Notes: generated from the sequence alone by a model not told the origin. Shown: positions 1 through 8,516, numbered from the stretch's first letter. The stretch is 64,000 nucleotides of DNA from Thalassospira povalilytica (GCF_002844235.1 NZ_PGTS01000001.1:558001-622000); one strand, 5' to 3'. Program-made: numbers and translations.

Positions 1-1
1 T

Positions 2-1333
2 GGTTGGGAACGCACCAAGTCGGGAAAGCTTCAGCCCAAACAGGGATCGAAATGGCGGATTTTGGCAAACATTTTTGCCAACCCGGATCTGCCGGAAATC
101 GACGACTATTACGAGCCATTCGATTTCGATTATGACCACCTGAAATCCGCCCCGGAAATGAAAGCCTTTCCGACCGCACGTCCGCGTTCGCGCATCTCCG
201 GCGAACGGATGGAAAAAATCGAAAAGGGTCCGAATTGGGAAGAAATTCTGGGCGGGGAATTTTCGAAGCGCTCGGAAGATTATAACTTCGAGGGCATCCA
301 GAAAGACATCTACGGTGAATACGAAAATACATTCATGATGTATTTGCCGCGCCTGTGCGAACACTGCCTGAACCCAGCATGTGCAGCTAGTTGTCCTTCC
401 GGTGCAATCTATAAGCGCGAAGAAGACGGTATTGTCCTGATTGATCAGGAAAAATGCCGTGGTTGGCGCATGTGCGTTTCGGGCTGTCCGTACAAGAAGG
501 TTTATTATAACTGGTCAACGGGAAAGTCGGAAAAATGCACGCTTTGCTATCCGCGTATTGAATCGGGAAACCCGACCGTCTGTTCGGAAACCTGTGTCGG
601 GCGCATCCGCTATATTGGTGTGATGCTTTACGATGCAGACAAGATCGAAGCAGCGGCCAATGCTGAAGAAACCACCGATCTTTATGACGCCCAGCTTGGC
701 GTGTTCCTTGATCCCAAAGATCCGGAAGTCATTGCCGCTGCGCGTGCTGATGGTGTTCCCGAAGATTGGATCAAGGCGGCACAGGAAAGCCCGATCTGGA
801 AAATGGCCATGGAGTGGAAGGTTGCCTTCCCGCTACATCCGGAATACCGCACGCTTCCGATGGTGTGGTACATCCCGCCGCTTTCCCCAATTCAGAATGC
901 AGCGGAAGCAGGTGCGATCGGTATGGACGGTGCGATGCCTGATGTACGCAATCTCCGCATTCCGTTGAAGTATCTCGCCAATATGCTGACGGCTGGCGAC
1001 GAAGAGCCGGTGGCACATGCGCTTGAGCGGATGTTGGCAATGCGTGCCTATATGCGTTCAAAAACCGTCGAAGGTGTCATCGACGAGACCGTGGCAAAAC
1101 GCGTCGGTCTGGATGGTGCAACCATCGAAGATATGTACAAAATCATGGCGCTGGCCGACTACGAAGACCGGTTCGTCATTCCAACGACACATCGCGAGCA
1201 GGTCGAAGAAGCCTATGATCTGCGTGGCGGTGAAGGGTTCACCAACTGCAATGGCTGTTCTTCGGGGATCAGTCAGGGTTCCCTGTTTGGAGGCAGCAAG
1301 AAGCCTCTGAAAATGCCAGAGGAGGTACGTTGA
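2..1333 (+). CDS. narH: Respiratory nitrate reductase beta subunit NarH (5' truncated by window)
   Basis: Iron-sulfur electron-transfer subunit of the membrane-bound NarGHI nitrate reductase. It passes electrons from NarI heme to the NarG molybdenum site on the cytoplasmic face. The frame is open from base 2, reading GWERTKSGKLQPKQGSKWRI, the well-conserved middle of NarH, so roughly the first 60-70 residues and all of narG lie outside the window. The visible 443 residues contain the ferredoxin-like cysteine clusters: CEHCLNPACAASC, CRGWRMCVSGC (Trp in place of one Cys, as in the NarH 3Fe-4S cluster), CTLC and CSETC. The stop codon overlaps the narJ start (TGATG), so the genes are translationally coupled. 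Confidence 0.97.
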   Translation, partial: GWERTKSGKLQPKQGSKWRILANIFANPDLPEIDDYYEPFDFDYDHLKSAPEMKAFPTARPRSRISGERMEKIEKGPNWEEILGGEFSKRSEDYNFEGIQKDIYGEYENTFMMYLPRLCEHCLNPACAASCPSGAIYKREEDGIVLIDQEKCRGWRMCVSGCPYKKVYYNWSTGKSEKCTLCYPRIESGNPTVCSETCVGRIRYIGVMLYDADKIEAAANAEETTDLYDAQLGVFLDPKDPEVIAAARADGVPEDWIKAAQESPIWKMAMEWKVAFPLHPEYRTLPMVWYIPPLSPIQNAAEAGAIGMDGAMPDVRNLRIPLKYLANMLTAGDEEPVAHALERMLAMRAYMRSKTVEGVIDETVAKRVGLDGATIEDMYKIMALADYEDRFVIPTTHREQVEEAYDLRGGEGFTNCNGCSSGISQGSLFGGSKKPLKMPEEVR

Positions 1334-2037
1334 TGGACCGCACGATCAAATCACTCTCGCTTCTGTTGAGCTACCCGACGGAGGAACTGCAAGGTGCCAT
1401 GCCTGAAATCGGCGCTGTGCTGGCATCCGAAACGCGGCTGACAGCTGCGACCCGTCGCGATTTACGCCCGCTGGTCGAAGAGCTATCGAGCGACGACATT
1501 TACGATCTGCAAGAACGCTTTGTCATGCTGTTCGATCGGTCACGGACCCTTTCGCTCAATCTGTTTGAACATGTTCACGGCGAAAGCCGTGATCGTGGCG
1601 GGGCCATGGTTAGCCTGCTTGAAACATATCGGGCTGGCGGCTTTGAACCGGCAACAACGGAATTACCCGATCATTTGCCTGTGTTACTGGAATTCCTTGC
1701 AACCCAGCCCCCGGCAGATGCGAAGGAGGTCCTTGCGGATGCGGCTCATATTTTCGATGCCGTTCGCGCCCGTCTTGAGCATCGCGAAAGCCCCTATCAG
1801 GCAGTCTTTGCCGCTTTAACGCAGTTGGCAGATGTAACAGTCAGTGCAACTGCTGTTGCCGAACTGCTTGAACAGCCTGAAGACGATCCCGATGACCTCG
1901 AAGCACTTGATGAGGTCTGGGAGGAAAGCGAGGTCACGTTCGGACCGGACCCGAATGCCGGTTGCCCGCAGGTGCGTGACATTCTGTCGCGTATTGATCA
2001 ACCCGCTGGACCGGTACCGCCGGAAGCAGCAGAGTAA
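1333..2037 (+). CDS. narJ: Nitrate reductase assembly chaperone NarJ
   Basis: System-specific cytoplasmic chaperone that holds NarG for cofactor insertion before it docks with NarI. It is 234 residues, all-helical and acidic at the C-terminus, with the family pattern LSYPTEEL near the start and LFEHVHGESRDRGGAM in the middle. I use ATG 1333, which shares one base with the narH stop and follows GGAGG; a TTG three bases upstream would only add one residue. It sits in the canonical order narH-J-I. Confidence 0.95.
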   Translation: MDRTIKSLSLLLSYPTEELQGAMPEIGAVLASETRLTAATRRDLRPLVEELSSDDIYDLQERFVMLFDRSRTLSLNLFEHVHGESRDRGGAMVSLLETYRAGGFEPATTELPDHLPVLLEFLATQPPADAKEVLADAAHIFDAVRARLEHRESPYQAVFAALTQLADVTVSATAVAELLEQPEDDPDDLEALDEVWEESEVTFGPDPNAGCPQVRDILSRIDQPAGPVPPEAAE

Positions 2038-2048
2038 AGGAGGCCCAA

Positions 2049-2744
2049 ATGCATAACTTCCTTTTCGGGATCTATCCCTATATCGCGCTATCGGTCCTGA
2101 TTATCGGCTCTATCGCCCGATATGAACGCGATCCGTTCACTTGGAAAACATCCTCAAGTCAGCTTCTGCGTCGCAGACAATTGATGATGGGCTCGGTTTT
2201 GTTCCATGTCGGTGTTCTGGTGATCTTCTTTGGCCATCTGATTGGCCTATTGACGCCGATCTGGATTTTTGACGCCTTGGGCATCAGTCATGGGGCCAAG
2301 CAGACACTGGCCGTTGTTGCCGGCGGTATTGCCGGTGTCATGGCGCTCATTGGTGGTCTGATGCTGTTCCATCGCCGGATGACCGACCCGCGTATCCGTA
2401 AAACCTCAAGCTTTGCCGATATTGGCATCCTTGCCCTGTTGCTGGCTCAGCTTGTTCTTGGGATTGGCACCATCTTTGTGTCGCTCGAACATCTCGATGG
2501 GCATGAAATGACCAAGTTCATGTCTTGGGCACAGGGAATTTTCACTTTCCAGTCTGATGCCGCCAGCCACATTGCCGATGTGGCCTGGATTTTCAAACTG
2601 CATCTGGTTCTGGGACTGACGATATTCCTTGTGTTCCCGTTCACGCGCCTTGTGCACATGCTTTCAGTTCCAGTGCGGTACTTCATGCGTCCGGGCTATC
2701 AGATTGTCCGTTCACGCCGGACCAAACCTTTGTCACACCGATAA
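2049..2744 (+). CDS. narI: Nitrate reductase gamma subunit NarI (cytochrome b)
   Basis: Membrane anchor and quinol oxidase subunit of NarGHI; its two b hemes carry electrons from ubiquinol to NarH. The protein has 231 residues and about five membrane segments. Two histidines ten residues apart in LFHVGVLVIFFGHLIG, and two more in KLHLVLGL and TRLVHML, fit the bis-His heme ligands of the family. It follows narJ after 11 bases, with AAAGGAGG upstream of ATG. Confidence 0.96.
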   Translation: MHNFLFGIYPYIALSVLIIGSIARYERDPFTWKTSSSQLLRRRQLMMGSVLFHVGVLVIFFGHLIGLLTPIWIFDALGISHGAKQTLAVVAGGIAGVMALIGGLMLFHRRMTDPRIRKTSSFADIGILALLLAQLVLGIGTIFVSLEHLDGHEMTKFMSWAQGIFTFQSDAASHIADVAWIFKLHLVLGLTIFLVFPFTRLVHMLSVPVRYFMRPGYQIVRSRRTKPLSHR

Positions 2745-2751
2745 TGGACGC

Positions 2752-2771
2752 TCGGCGCATTCATGCGCCGA
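2752..2771. other. Short inverted repeat between narI and the prolyl isomerase gene
   Basis: TCGGCGCAT and ATGCGCCGA are exact complements separated by two bases. This is probably an intercistronic hairpin that protects or attenuates the nar transcript. There is no clear T-run after it. An in-frame ATG at 2763 lies inside this hairpin and is therefore an unlikely start for the next gene. Confidence 0.5.
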
Positions 2772-2801
2772 CTTCCTTCTGCACACAAAGGACAAAGCGC
2801 T

Positions 2802-3620
2802 ATGAATATACAAATGTTTCCTGACCTCGTCATCAATGGCGAAACCATCCCGCAGACAGCCGTTGCTGCGGAACTGCAAAACCACACGGCGTCAAAGGAC
2901 AATTTTGCTGACGCCTTGCGCAACGCGGCCAACGCATTGGTCATCCGGACCTTGTTGCTTCAAGAAGCGCGCAGAAACGGCATTGAAGCTGAACCGCAGG
3001 AAGTCTCGCCAAACCGGTTCGAAACCGGCGAAGAGGCGATGATCCGCGCATTGCTTGAAGCAGAAATCGAAATCACCCGCCCGAGTGAGGAAGAGATTCG
3101 CACAGAATGGCAGAAGGACCCCGAACGGTTTCGTACCATGCCCCTGTGGGAAGTTTCCCATATTCTTTGCAAATGCGATCCGAATGACGCCGTGGAGAGA
3201 GAACTGGCCCTCAGACGGGCAAACGATATCCTCAGTGACCTTCGTAAAGACGGTAATACATTCGAAAAGATCGCACGCACGCAAAGCGACTGTGGGTCTC
3301 GGTCTGCGGGCGGGTCGCTTGGTCAGTTGCGCCCCGGCGATACGGTGCCAGAATTTGAAGCCTCTCTTCGCCAGCTTTCTGAGGGTGAAGTTGCGTCAGA
3401 GCCTGTGCTGAGCAGATATGGCTATCATGTCCTCCGGCTAGATGCATTGGCAGAGGGGCAGCCACTGCCGTTTGAGGCCGTGAAACCAAAAATCTCCGAA
3501 GCAATGGAAAAAGCCCAGTGGGCTCGTAAAGCAAAGCTGTTTGTCGATGGACTTATTGCGTCGGCCTCGATTACCGGCACGGATCTTGGGCAAGCCGCCA
3601 ACAATACGAAGCCAAACTAG
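2802..3620 (+). CDS. Parvulin-type peptidyl-prolyl isomerase of the nar operon
   Basis: PpiC/NifM-like prolyl cis-trans isomerase, 272 residues. The C-terminal half carries the rotamase pattern: VSHILCK, then GGSLGQLRPGDTVPEFE and LSEGEVASEPVLSRYGYHVLRLD. The N-terminal half looks like a SurA/NifM helical chaperone arm. No signal peptide is visible, so it should act in the cytoplasm. I chose ATG 2802 because AAAGGA lies nine bases upstream and the earlier ATG is in a hairpin. A rotamase after narGHJI is known in several denitrifiers; the inferred role is assisting NarG or NarH folding. Confidence 0.85.
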   Translation: MNIQMFPDLVINGETIPQTAVAAELQNHTASKDNFADALRNAANALVIRTLLLQEARRNGIEAEPQEVSPNRFETGEEAMIRALLEAEIEITRPSEEEIRTEWQKDPERFRTMPLWEVSHILCKCDPNDAVERELALRRANDILSDLRKDGNTFEKIARTQSDCGSRSAGGSLGQLRPGDTVPEFEASLRQLSEGEVASEPVLSRYGYHVLRLDALAEGQPLPFEAVKPKISEAMEKAQWARKAKLFVDGLIASASITGTDLGQAANNTKPN

Positions 3621-3664
3621 GTACGCATTTTGTGCGTAGTACCTCCAACCGGTTTGAGGTTTCC

Positions 3665-4288
3665 ATGCTTGAAAACCTATTGGAACGCAACAAGGTCTGG
3701 TCGCGTTCTCGCCAAAAAGAAGAACCTGGATACTTTTCCAGACTGGCAAGTCATCAGGCCCCGGAGTTCTTCTGGATCGGTTGTTCAGACAGCCGCGTTC
3801 CTGCGAACGTAGTCGCCGGACTCGATCCCGGGGAAGTCTTTGTTCACCGCAATGTCGCCAATGTGGTGCATTCATCGGATTTGAATCTACTGTCTGCTCT
3901 TGAGTTTGCGGTCGAGAGCCTGAAGGTCCGTGAGATTATTGTCTGTGGTCACTACGGCTGTGGCGGGGTGAAAGCCGCAACCGAAGACTTTCCCCATGGT
4001 CTTGCCGATCACTGGCTTGAACCCATCCGACGCCAAGCACGTTTTCATGCCCGCGAACTAGCGCAGCACGGTGATATCGAGGTGCGGCGCGACAGGTTGG
4101 CAGAGCTCAATGTTATCGAAGGTGTTGGTCGGGTTGCAGAAACTCCGATTATGCGTCGCGCTTGGCGGGCCGGTGCGGACATCAAGATTCACGGTCTGAT
4201 CTATAGCCTGAAAGACGGTCTTCTACGTGATCTCGATTGCACGATCCGAGCATCTGACGTTCAGACATCTGATGAAGTCACGTTCTGA
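3665..4288 (+). CDS. can: Beta-class carbonic anhydrase
   Basis: Zinc enzyme that interconverts CO2 and bicarbonate; 207 residues, cytoplasmic. All family signatures are present: CSDSRV (first zinc Cys and the Asp/Arg dyad), FVHRNVAN, and GHYGCGGV (zinc His and Cys), followed by IHG and DGLLRDLD as in E. coli Can. The start is ATG 3665 with GAGG seven bases upstream; a GTG at 3632 is in frame but has no ribosome site. It follows the nar genes with the same orientation, so it may be co-expressed during nitrate respiration. Confidence 0.93.
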   Translation: MLENLLERNKVWSRSRQKEEPGYFSRLASHQAPEFFWIGCSDSRVPANVVAGLDPGEVFVHRNVANVVHSSDLNLLSALEFAVESLKVREIIVCGHYGCGGVKAATEDFPHGLADHWLEPIRRQARFHARELAQHGDIEVRRDRLAELNVIEGVGRVAETPIMRRAWRAGADIKIHGLIYSLKDGLLRDLDCTIRASDVQTSDEVTF

Positions 4289-4334
4289 CGCAGAACGAAG
4301 CATTGCTATCAGCGGAATATAAAGGAACACTAAG

Positions 4335-4853
4335 ATGAAAATCGCTTACACAATGGCTCCTGGCAGGGGAGATACCGATTTGCTTCTTTCGCGCGTGACG
4401 CAGCGTATTACAGAAATGGGGTGGCGCGTTTGTGGAACCGTGCAAATCAATTCCGAGCGCGAGACTGATGGGCCATGCGATATGGATGTTAAGGTGCTGC
4501 CGGATGGTCCGATCATTCGCATTTCCCAGACATTGGGGGAACATTCCCGCGGATGTCGACTGGATACCAGTGCGCTTGAAGATGCTGTTGGTCATGTGAC
4601 CCAAGAAATTAGTAAAGGTGCGGATGTTCTGGTCATTAACAAATTTGGTAAACACGAGGCTGAAGGGCATGGCTTTCGTGATGTCATTGCTGATGCGCTA
4701 GTGAATAACATCCCGGTTCTGGTGGGGCTTAACCAGTTAAACCTTGACGCCTTTAAGGCGTTTGCCGGTGGGCTTGAGGTCGTTTTGAACCCAGAAGAGA
4801 ATGAGTTGTTCGAATGGTTGGAAGACAACTGTTCTTGCAGCGCTTTGGTATAG
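4335..4853 (+). CDS. DUF2478 family protein
   Basis: A 172-residue soluble protein starting MKIAYTMAPGRGDTDLLLSR, with an alpha/beta pattern and the stretch LVINKFGKHEAEGHGFRD. This matches my memory of the DUF2478 family, which is often found beside molybdate transport or molybdoenzyme genes. The fold looks like a nucleotide-binding protein, but no Walker A of the usual form is present, so a biochemical function cannot be given. AAAGGA precedes the ATG. Being last in the nar-side gene run suggests a link to molybdenum cofactor supply. Confidence 0.75.
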   Translation: MKIAYTMAPGRGDTDLLLSRVTQRITEMGWRVCGTVQINSERETDGPCDMDVKVLPDGPIIRISQTLGEHSRGCRLDTSALEDAVGHVTQEISKGADVLVINKFGKHEAEGHGFRDVIADALVNNIPVLVGLNQLNLDAFKAFAGGLEVVLNPEENELFEWLEDNCSCSALV

Positions 4854-4921
4854 CGATAGTCGATTTATAGATGCCCAAACCAATGTGCTAAATACGTTCG
4901 GGAAGCTGCGGTTTTCTATGT

Positions 4922-5839
4922 CTACTCTGCTCTTTGATCAAGTGTCTGACGAAACTCTGCGCCGGGAACACCGTGCAAGAAACCATCGGCGAAGGACATC
5001 GGGAAGTGCATCTCGTTTAGGTGATGCCTGAGTTCTTCCGGACTGGTTTCGTGTGCCAACACCTGGCGATAGAGGTCTGAAACCTTTGTCATATTCAGGC
5101 TGTGCGGGGACAGGCGGAATGCAGAAACACCAGTATCCTGCATCTGTGCGATATGGTCGGAGAGTTCTGTATAGTGGTAGGACAGGGTCTGTAACCCGTT
5201 CACCGCCAGAAATGGCGTTTCATCCAGAGTTTCAACATCCATACCGTCCTGATGTTCACTGCATACGTAACGGCATCCGTCCTTGTGCAGGCCGTGTGCC
5301 CTTGCTGAATAGCAGCGGGCCGAAATGGCCAACGGGATGCGACCAAACACTTGAACCTCTATCTCGACCGCCTTGCGCACGTTACATAATTTGGCAATCG
5401 AAGACATAGGCAATTCCCAAGGAAGGGCAATCCGTTTTGCACCTTTATCGGCAAAATAGGAAAACGTCCCTTCATTATAGGTATTGATATAAGGGCCAAT
5501 CATGTGCGTTTGGCCTGCGAGCAAGCGTACAATGGAAACATCATTGGCCTCGATCAGGAGGCCGGGCATTTGTGCGATGTCACGTAGCTGGTTAACTTCG
5601 CGCTCATTCATCACCAGTGCCAAGGTTGAAAGAACCACTTCCTTTCCAGCGCGCTGAAGTCGTTCGATAACGTCAGGCAAGTGCTTGTCAAAGAATGGCA
5701 TCCGCTTTGCGCAGACGACCTCGCCGACATGGACGGTATCGACGTCGGTTTCATCTGCGATGCGGTTGTAGAAGTCTATTTTACGGCTCTCATCCCAATG
5801 AAAAAGAACCGGGCCCATCACCAATCGCGATCTTGTCAT
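4922..5839 (-). CDS. ubiV: Ubiquinone biosynthesis protein UbiV (O2-independent hydroxylation)
   Basis: Peptidase U32-like iron-sulfur protein that pairs with UbiU to hydroxylate ubiquinone precursors without oxygen, supplying ubiquinone during anaerobic nitrate respiration. It has 305 residues. The four cluster cysteines are recognisable: one in VVCAKRMPF and three in RCYSARAHGLHKDGCRYVC. Start ATG 5839 overlaps the ubiU stop (ATGA); a TTG six bases earlier is less likely. Confidence 0.93.
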   Translation of the reverse strand: MTRSRLVMGPVLFHWDESRKIDFYNRIADETDVDTVHVGEVVCAKRMPFFDKHLPDVIERLQRAGKEVVLSTLALVMNEREVNQLRDIAQMPGLLIEANDVSIVRLLAGQTHMIGPYINTYNEGTFSYFADKGAKRIALPWELPMSSIAKLCNVRKAVEIEVQVFGRIPLAISARCYSARAHGLHKDGCRYVCSEHQDGMDVETLDETPFLAVNGLQTLSYHYTELSDHIAQMQDTGVSAFRLSPHSLNMTKVSDLYRQVLAHETSPEELRHHLNEMHFPMSFADGFLHGVPGAEFRQTLDQRAE

Positions 5840-6813
5840 TGCCAATTTCTCCGGTATGCACCTGTGGTATCGCTTTGACCTTCACTCAGCGTGCTGAGTT
5901 TTGATCGCGCGTCGTGTTGTCCCTTGGCGATTTTGTCCAGTGACGCACGAAAAGCGCCGACGACCTGCGATATGTATGCCTTCCCGCGTTGTCGTCCTTC
6001 GATCTTAAGGGCTGAAACACCGGCATCGGCCAATTCCGGCAGTATGGCGGTGACATCAAGGCTCGTGGGTTCTTCAAACAGATAGCCGGATTTGTCCATG
6101 GCGCGAAACCGACCCTTGCAGAGCGTCGGATATCCGACTTTTTCATCGCTGTCATAGATATTGATGGTGAAGTTACCCAGTCGGGAAACTGTCGCGTCAC
6201 CGCGTTCTTCATAGTGAACATGTGCCGCTGGTGAACAGACACCGTTCATATTCGGACTTTCGCCCGTCGCGTATGAAGACAGTGAACAACGACCTTCGGC
6301 CATGACGCACATCCCGCCAAATGCGAATACTTCTGTTTCAACCTGTATGCGCTGATTCAGGGTACGTATCTCATCAAGCGAAAGAACGCGGGGCAGCACA
6401 ACACGCCGCACACCGAATTCCTGATGATAAAATCGAATGGCTTCTTCATTCGAAGCCGACGCCTGTACGGATAGATGCAAACGGGCGTCCGGATGACGGT
6501 CGCGCGCATATCGCAGCAAACCGATATCCGCAAGGATGATAGCATCGATACCAATTGCCACGGCGTCATCAACTGCCTTATGCCAGATTTCTTCTGCCCC
6601 GGCCTGTGGATAGGTATTGCAGGCAAGATAGACATGAACTCCGTGCTTGTGTGCATGTTCGACGGCATCGCGTAATTCAGCACGTGAAAAGTTCAATCCC
6701 GGAAAGTTTCGGGCATTCGTCGCGTCCCGAAAACCGCAATATACAACATCAGCACCCGCCGCGACGGCAGCGTGCAGGCTGGCAGGTGTTCCTGCAGGAC
6801 ATACGAGTTCCAT
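5836..6813 (-). CDS. ubiU: Ubiquinone biosynthesis protein UbiU (O2-independent hydroxylation)
   Basis: U32-family partner of UbiV, 325 residues, beginning MELVCPAGTPASLHAAVAAG as the family does. The 4Fe-4S cysteines are in GGMCVMAEGRCSLSS, NGVCSPA and YPTLCKGRF, the CX6C, C, C spacing of UbiU. It starts 24 bases after the ubiT stop and overlaps ubiV by four bases, giving a ubiT-ubiU-ubiV operon. Its position between nar and nos genes fits the need for ubiquinone under anoxia. Confidence 0.94.
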   Translation of the reverse strand: MELVCPAGTPASLHAAVAAGADVVYCGFRDATNARNFPGLNFSRAELRDAVEHAHKHGVHVYLACNTYPQAGAEEIWHKAVDDAVAIGIDAIILADIGLLRYARDRHPDARLHLSVQASASNEEAIRFYHQEFGVRRVVLPRVLSLDEIRTLNQRIQVETEVFAFGGMCVMAEGRCSLSSYATGESPNMNGVCSPAAHVHYEERGDATVSRLGNFTINIYDSDEKVGYPTLCKGRFRAMDKSGYLFEEPTSLDVTAILPELADAGVSALKIEGRQRGKAYISQVVGAFRASLDKIAKGQHDARSKLSTLSEGQSDTTGAYRRNWQ

Positions 6814-6837
6814 ATTGAACCTGTAACTGGTTGTGGA

Positions 6838-7548
6838 TCAGGGATTGGCGGGTAGCGCGAAATCATCCTTGGCCGTGCCGGAAGGTTTGACACGCGTATG
6901 GCGGTTCCGCCTTTGTATTGTTTTCTCAATCTCAGCCATTGTGGCCGCTTGCGCGGACGTGCGTTTCTCCAAGCCGAGCAAACGTGTGGCAGTAGGTGAC
7001 GTCAACGCGTCTGCCGTCCGGTTCATGTCGTGCTGAAGTTGCCGATAAATCTTTTCCGCAAGGCCAAGTGCTACCTTGGCTGCAGGTCCCATTACGCCAA
7101 AGCTTTCCGCCACAGCGGATCGCAGATCAATGGACTCTCCATCCAGGGCATTGCGAAGTGCGACAACAAGTTCGGTGCGTCCCTCGATCCGCAATGTGCG
7201 CGAAAAGAACAGTGCGTCACCATCTGATGACCCCTGAAGAAGCTCCAGCAGTGCGGGAAGCGGGCCTGATATCTGTGCTGCGATAGTTTCTTCTTCGCCA
7301 TGTCTCGCGGGTCGGAGTTCAGGATGATCGGCATCTATTTTTAAATAGAATTGCAGATCTAGGTCAGTCGGAGAAATCAGTAGGGCGAATGCTTCTTGTT
7401 CGGCGATCCGTTCAAATACCGGTCTGTAGCGATGATGCATCGTCGCCATCGCTTGGTGGCATATGCGCGCGACCAAAAATGTCGGTGCATTGCGTATGAA
7501 CGGGTTTGCCAGAAAAAATGGCGTAAAGGATGGATAGCTTTCTGTCAC
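6838..7548 (-). CDS. ubiT: Ubiquinone biosynthesis accessory factor UbiT (SCP2 lipid-binding domain)
   Basis: Small SCP2-domain protein that in E. coli works with UbiU-UbiV, probably presenting the lipid precursors; 236 residues from the chosen start. The SCP2 region holds FALLISPTDLDLQFYLKID and FSRTLRIEGRTELVVALRNALDG. I use GTG 7548: CGGAG lies seven bases upstream, and a TTG at 7617 falls inside the FNR-type box 7604-7617 and has no ribosome site. The C-terminal 60 residues are basic and of unclear role. Confidence 0.86.
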   Translation of the reverse strand: MTESYPSFTPFFLANPFIRNAPTFLVARICHQAMATMHHRYRPVFERIAEQEAFALLISPTDLDLQFYLKIDADHPELRPARHGEEETIAAQISGPLPALLELLQGSSDGDALFFSRTLRIEGRTELVVALRNALDGESIDLRSAVAESFGVMGPAAKVALGLAEKIYRQLQHDMNRTADALTSPTATRLLGLEKRTSAQAATMAEIEKTIQRRNRHTRVKPSGTAKDDFALPANP

Positions 7549-7603
7549 AGCGTACTCCGGCGTTTTGTATGGCGAAGTATCACTGGCCTGCACGGACTGG
7601 TGT

Positions 7604-7617
7604 TTGATGTTTGTCAA
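7604..7617 (-). promoter_or_regulatory. FNR/DNR box of the ubiTUV operon
   Basis: TTGAC-AAAC-ATCAA on the minus strand differs from the FNR consensus TTGAT-N4-ATCAA at one base. Its centre (7610.5) is 41.5 bases upstream of about 7569. A GATACT hexamer at 7581-7576 sits where the -10 of a class II FNR promoter should be, leaving a leader of about 20 bases before the GTG at 7548. Confidence 0.7.
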
Positions 7618-7671
7618 GTCGCTGCGAGATTGGAATTACGCTTAGTTGGAATAACCCGACAGAGCGTTATT

Positions 7672-7691
7672 TTGACCGGATAACCGGTCAA
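7672..7691. promoter_or_regulatory. 20-base palindrome in the ubiT-ytfE divergent region
   Basis: TTGACCGG-ATAA-CCGGTCAA is a perfect 8+4+8 inverted repeat midway between the two FNR-type boxes. Its half-sites start with TTGAC like an FNR half-site, but the spacing is 10 instead of 4, so a different dimeric regulator is more likely. The regulator is not identified. Confidence 0.5.
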
Positions 7692-7725
7692 AGGCGACTG
7701 CAGCATTTTTTTTGGCTGATGTCAT

Positions 7726-7739
7726 TTGACCATCGTCAA
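7726..7739 (+). promoter_or_regulatory. FNR/DNR box of ytfE
   Basis: TTGAC-CATC-GTCAA is a perfect dyad of the TTG-N8-CAA class used by FNR, DNR and NnrR. TAAACT at 7761-7766 lies at the -10 distance of a class II promoter with transcription start near 7774, and the gene begins at 7809. Confidence 0.7.
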
Positions 7740-7808
7740 TCTGCCAAATTATCGCTGGATTAAACTCCCTTTCGTTTGCTGGATGCGGATTTTAGGGAGG
7801 ACACCTTT

Positions 7809-8516
7809 ATGCAAGATGCGTTGAATACGGCAACATTGACCGTTAGGCCTAACGAACTTCTTGATCAGACCCTGGGGGGCTTGATTTCATGTTTCCCCGG
7901 CGCAACCTTGGTTTTTCGCCGCCATCGCATCGGTTTTTGTTGTCATCCTGACCGGACGCTTGAAGAAGCTGCAAAGCGCAAGGAGCTTGATCCGCATGTG
8001 ATTGCGGAGGAACTCTGTGCGCTTCCCAAGGGGCCTTTGACCTTGCCAAATGTGGGGGATGTCGATGGGTTTATCGATTTCATTCTTAGGCGTTATCACG
8101 ATGTTCACCGCGATGAACTGATTGAGCTAATTGCGTTGTCTCGCGAAATTGAAATTGTCCATGGTGACCATCCGGACGCACCGGTGGGGCTGGCAGATGC
8201 ATTGATCGAAATGGCCGAGAACCTTGAGATGCACATGACCAAAGAGGAAAATGTTCTTTTCCCAGCGATGCGTGAAATGCGCCGGAATACCCCGATCACG
8301 CCAGCATTGGCCATGCCCATCCATTGTATGCGCGAAGAGCATGACGATCATAGTCAAGCCATTCACAAACTGCAGAAACTGACGAACAATTGCACCTTGC
8401 CCGACGGGGTATGTGGTTCGTGGCGCAGATTGTACAGCGGGACCAGCAAGCTGATCGAAGATCTTGTTGCCCATATGTATTTGGAAAATTCGATCCTGTT
8501 CCCACGGTTTGAATAG
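7809..8516 (+). CDS. ytfE: RIC/YtfE/ScdA-type di-iron protein (iron-sulfur cluster repair under nitrosative stress)
   Basis: Hemerythrin-like protein of the RIC family, 235 residues, thought to protect or repair iron-sulfur centres damaged by nitric oxide. An N-terminal DUF542-like domain carries GFCCHPDRTLEEAA, where the usual family motif is FCCGGGRTL. The hemerythrin domain supplies the iron ligands in RYHDVHRDEL, HMTKEENVLFPAM, MREEHDDH and HMYLENSILFPRF. The start is ATG 7809 with GGGAGG upstream; a TTG at 7776 lies at the predicted transcription start. Transcribed divergently from ubiTUV and followed by a hairpin terminator. Confidence 0.9.
   Translation: MQDALNTATLTVRPNELLDQTLGGLISCFPGATLVFRRHRIGFCCHPDRTLEEAAKRKELDPHVIAEELCALPKGPLTLPNVGDVDGFIDFILRRYHDVHRDELIELIALSREIEIVHGDHPDAPVGLADALIEMAENLEMHMTKEENVLFPAMREMRRNTPITPALAMPIHCMREEHDDHSQAIHKLQKLTNNCTLPDGVCGSWRRLYSGTSKLIEDLVAHMYLENSILFPRFE

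Noticed and set aside
3622-3638. TACGCA and TGCGTA hairpin before the carbonic anhydrase
   Set aside because: Six-base arms with a five-base loop occur often by chance, and nothing else supports a function.
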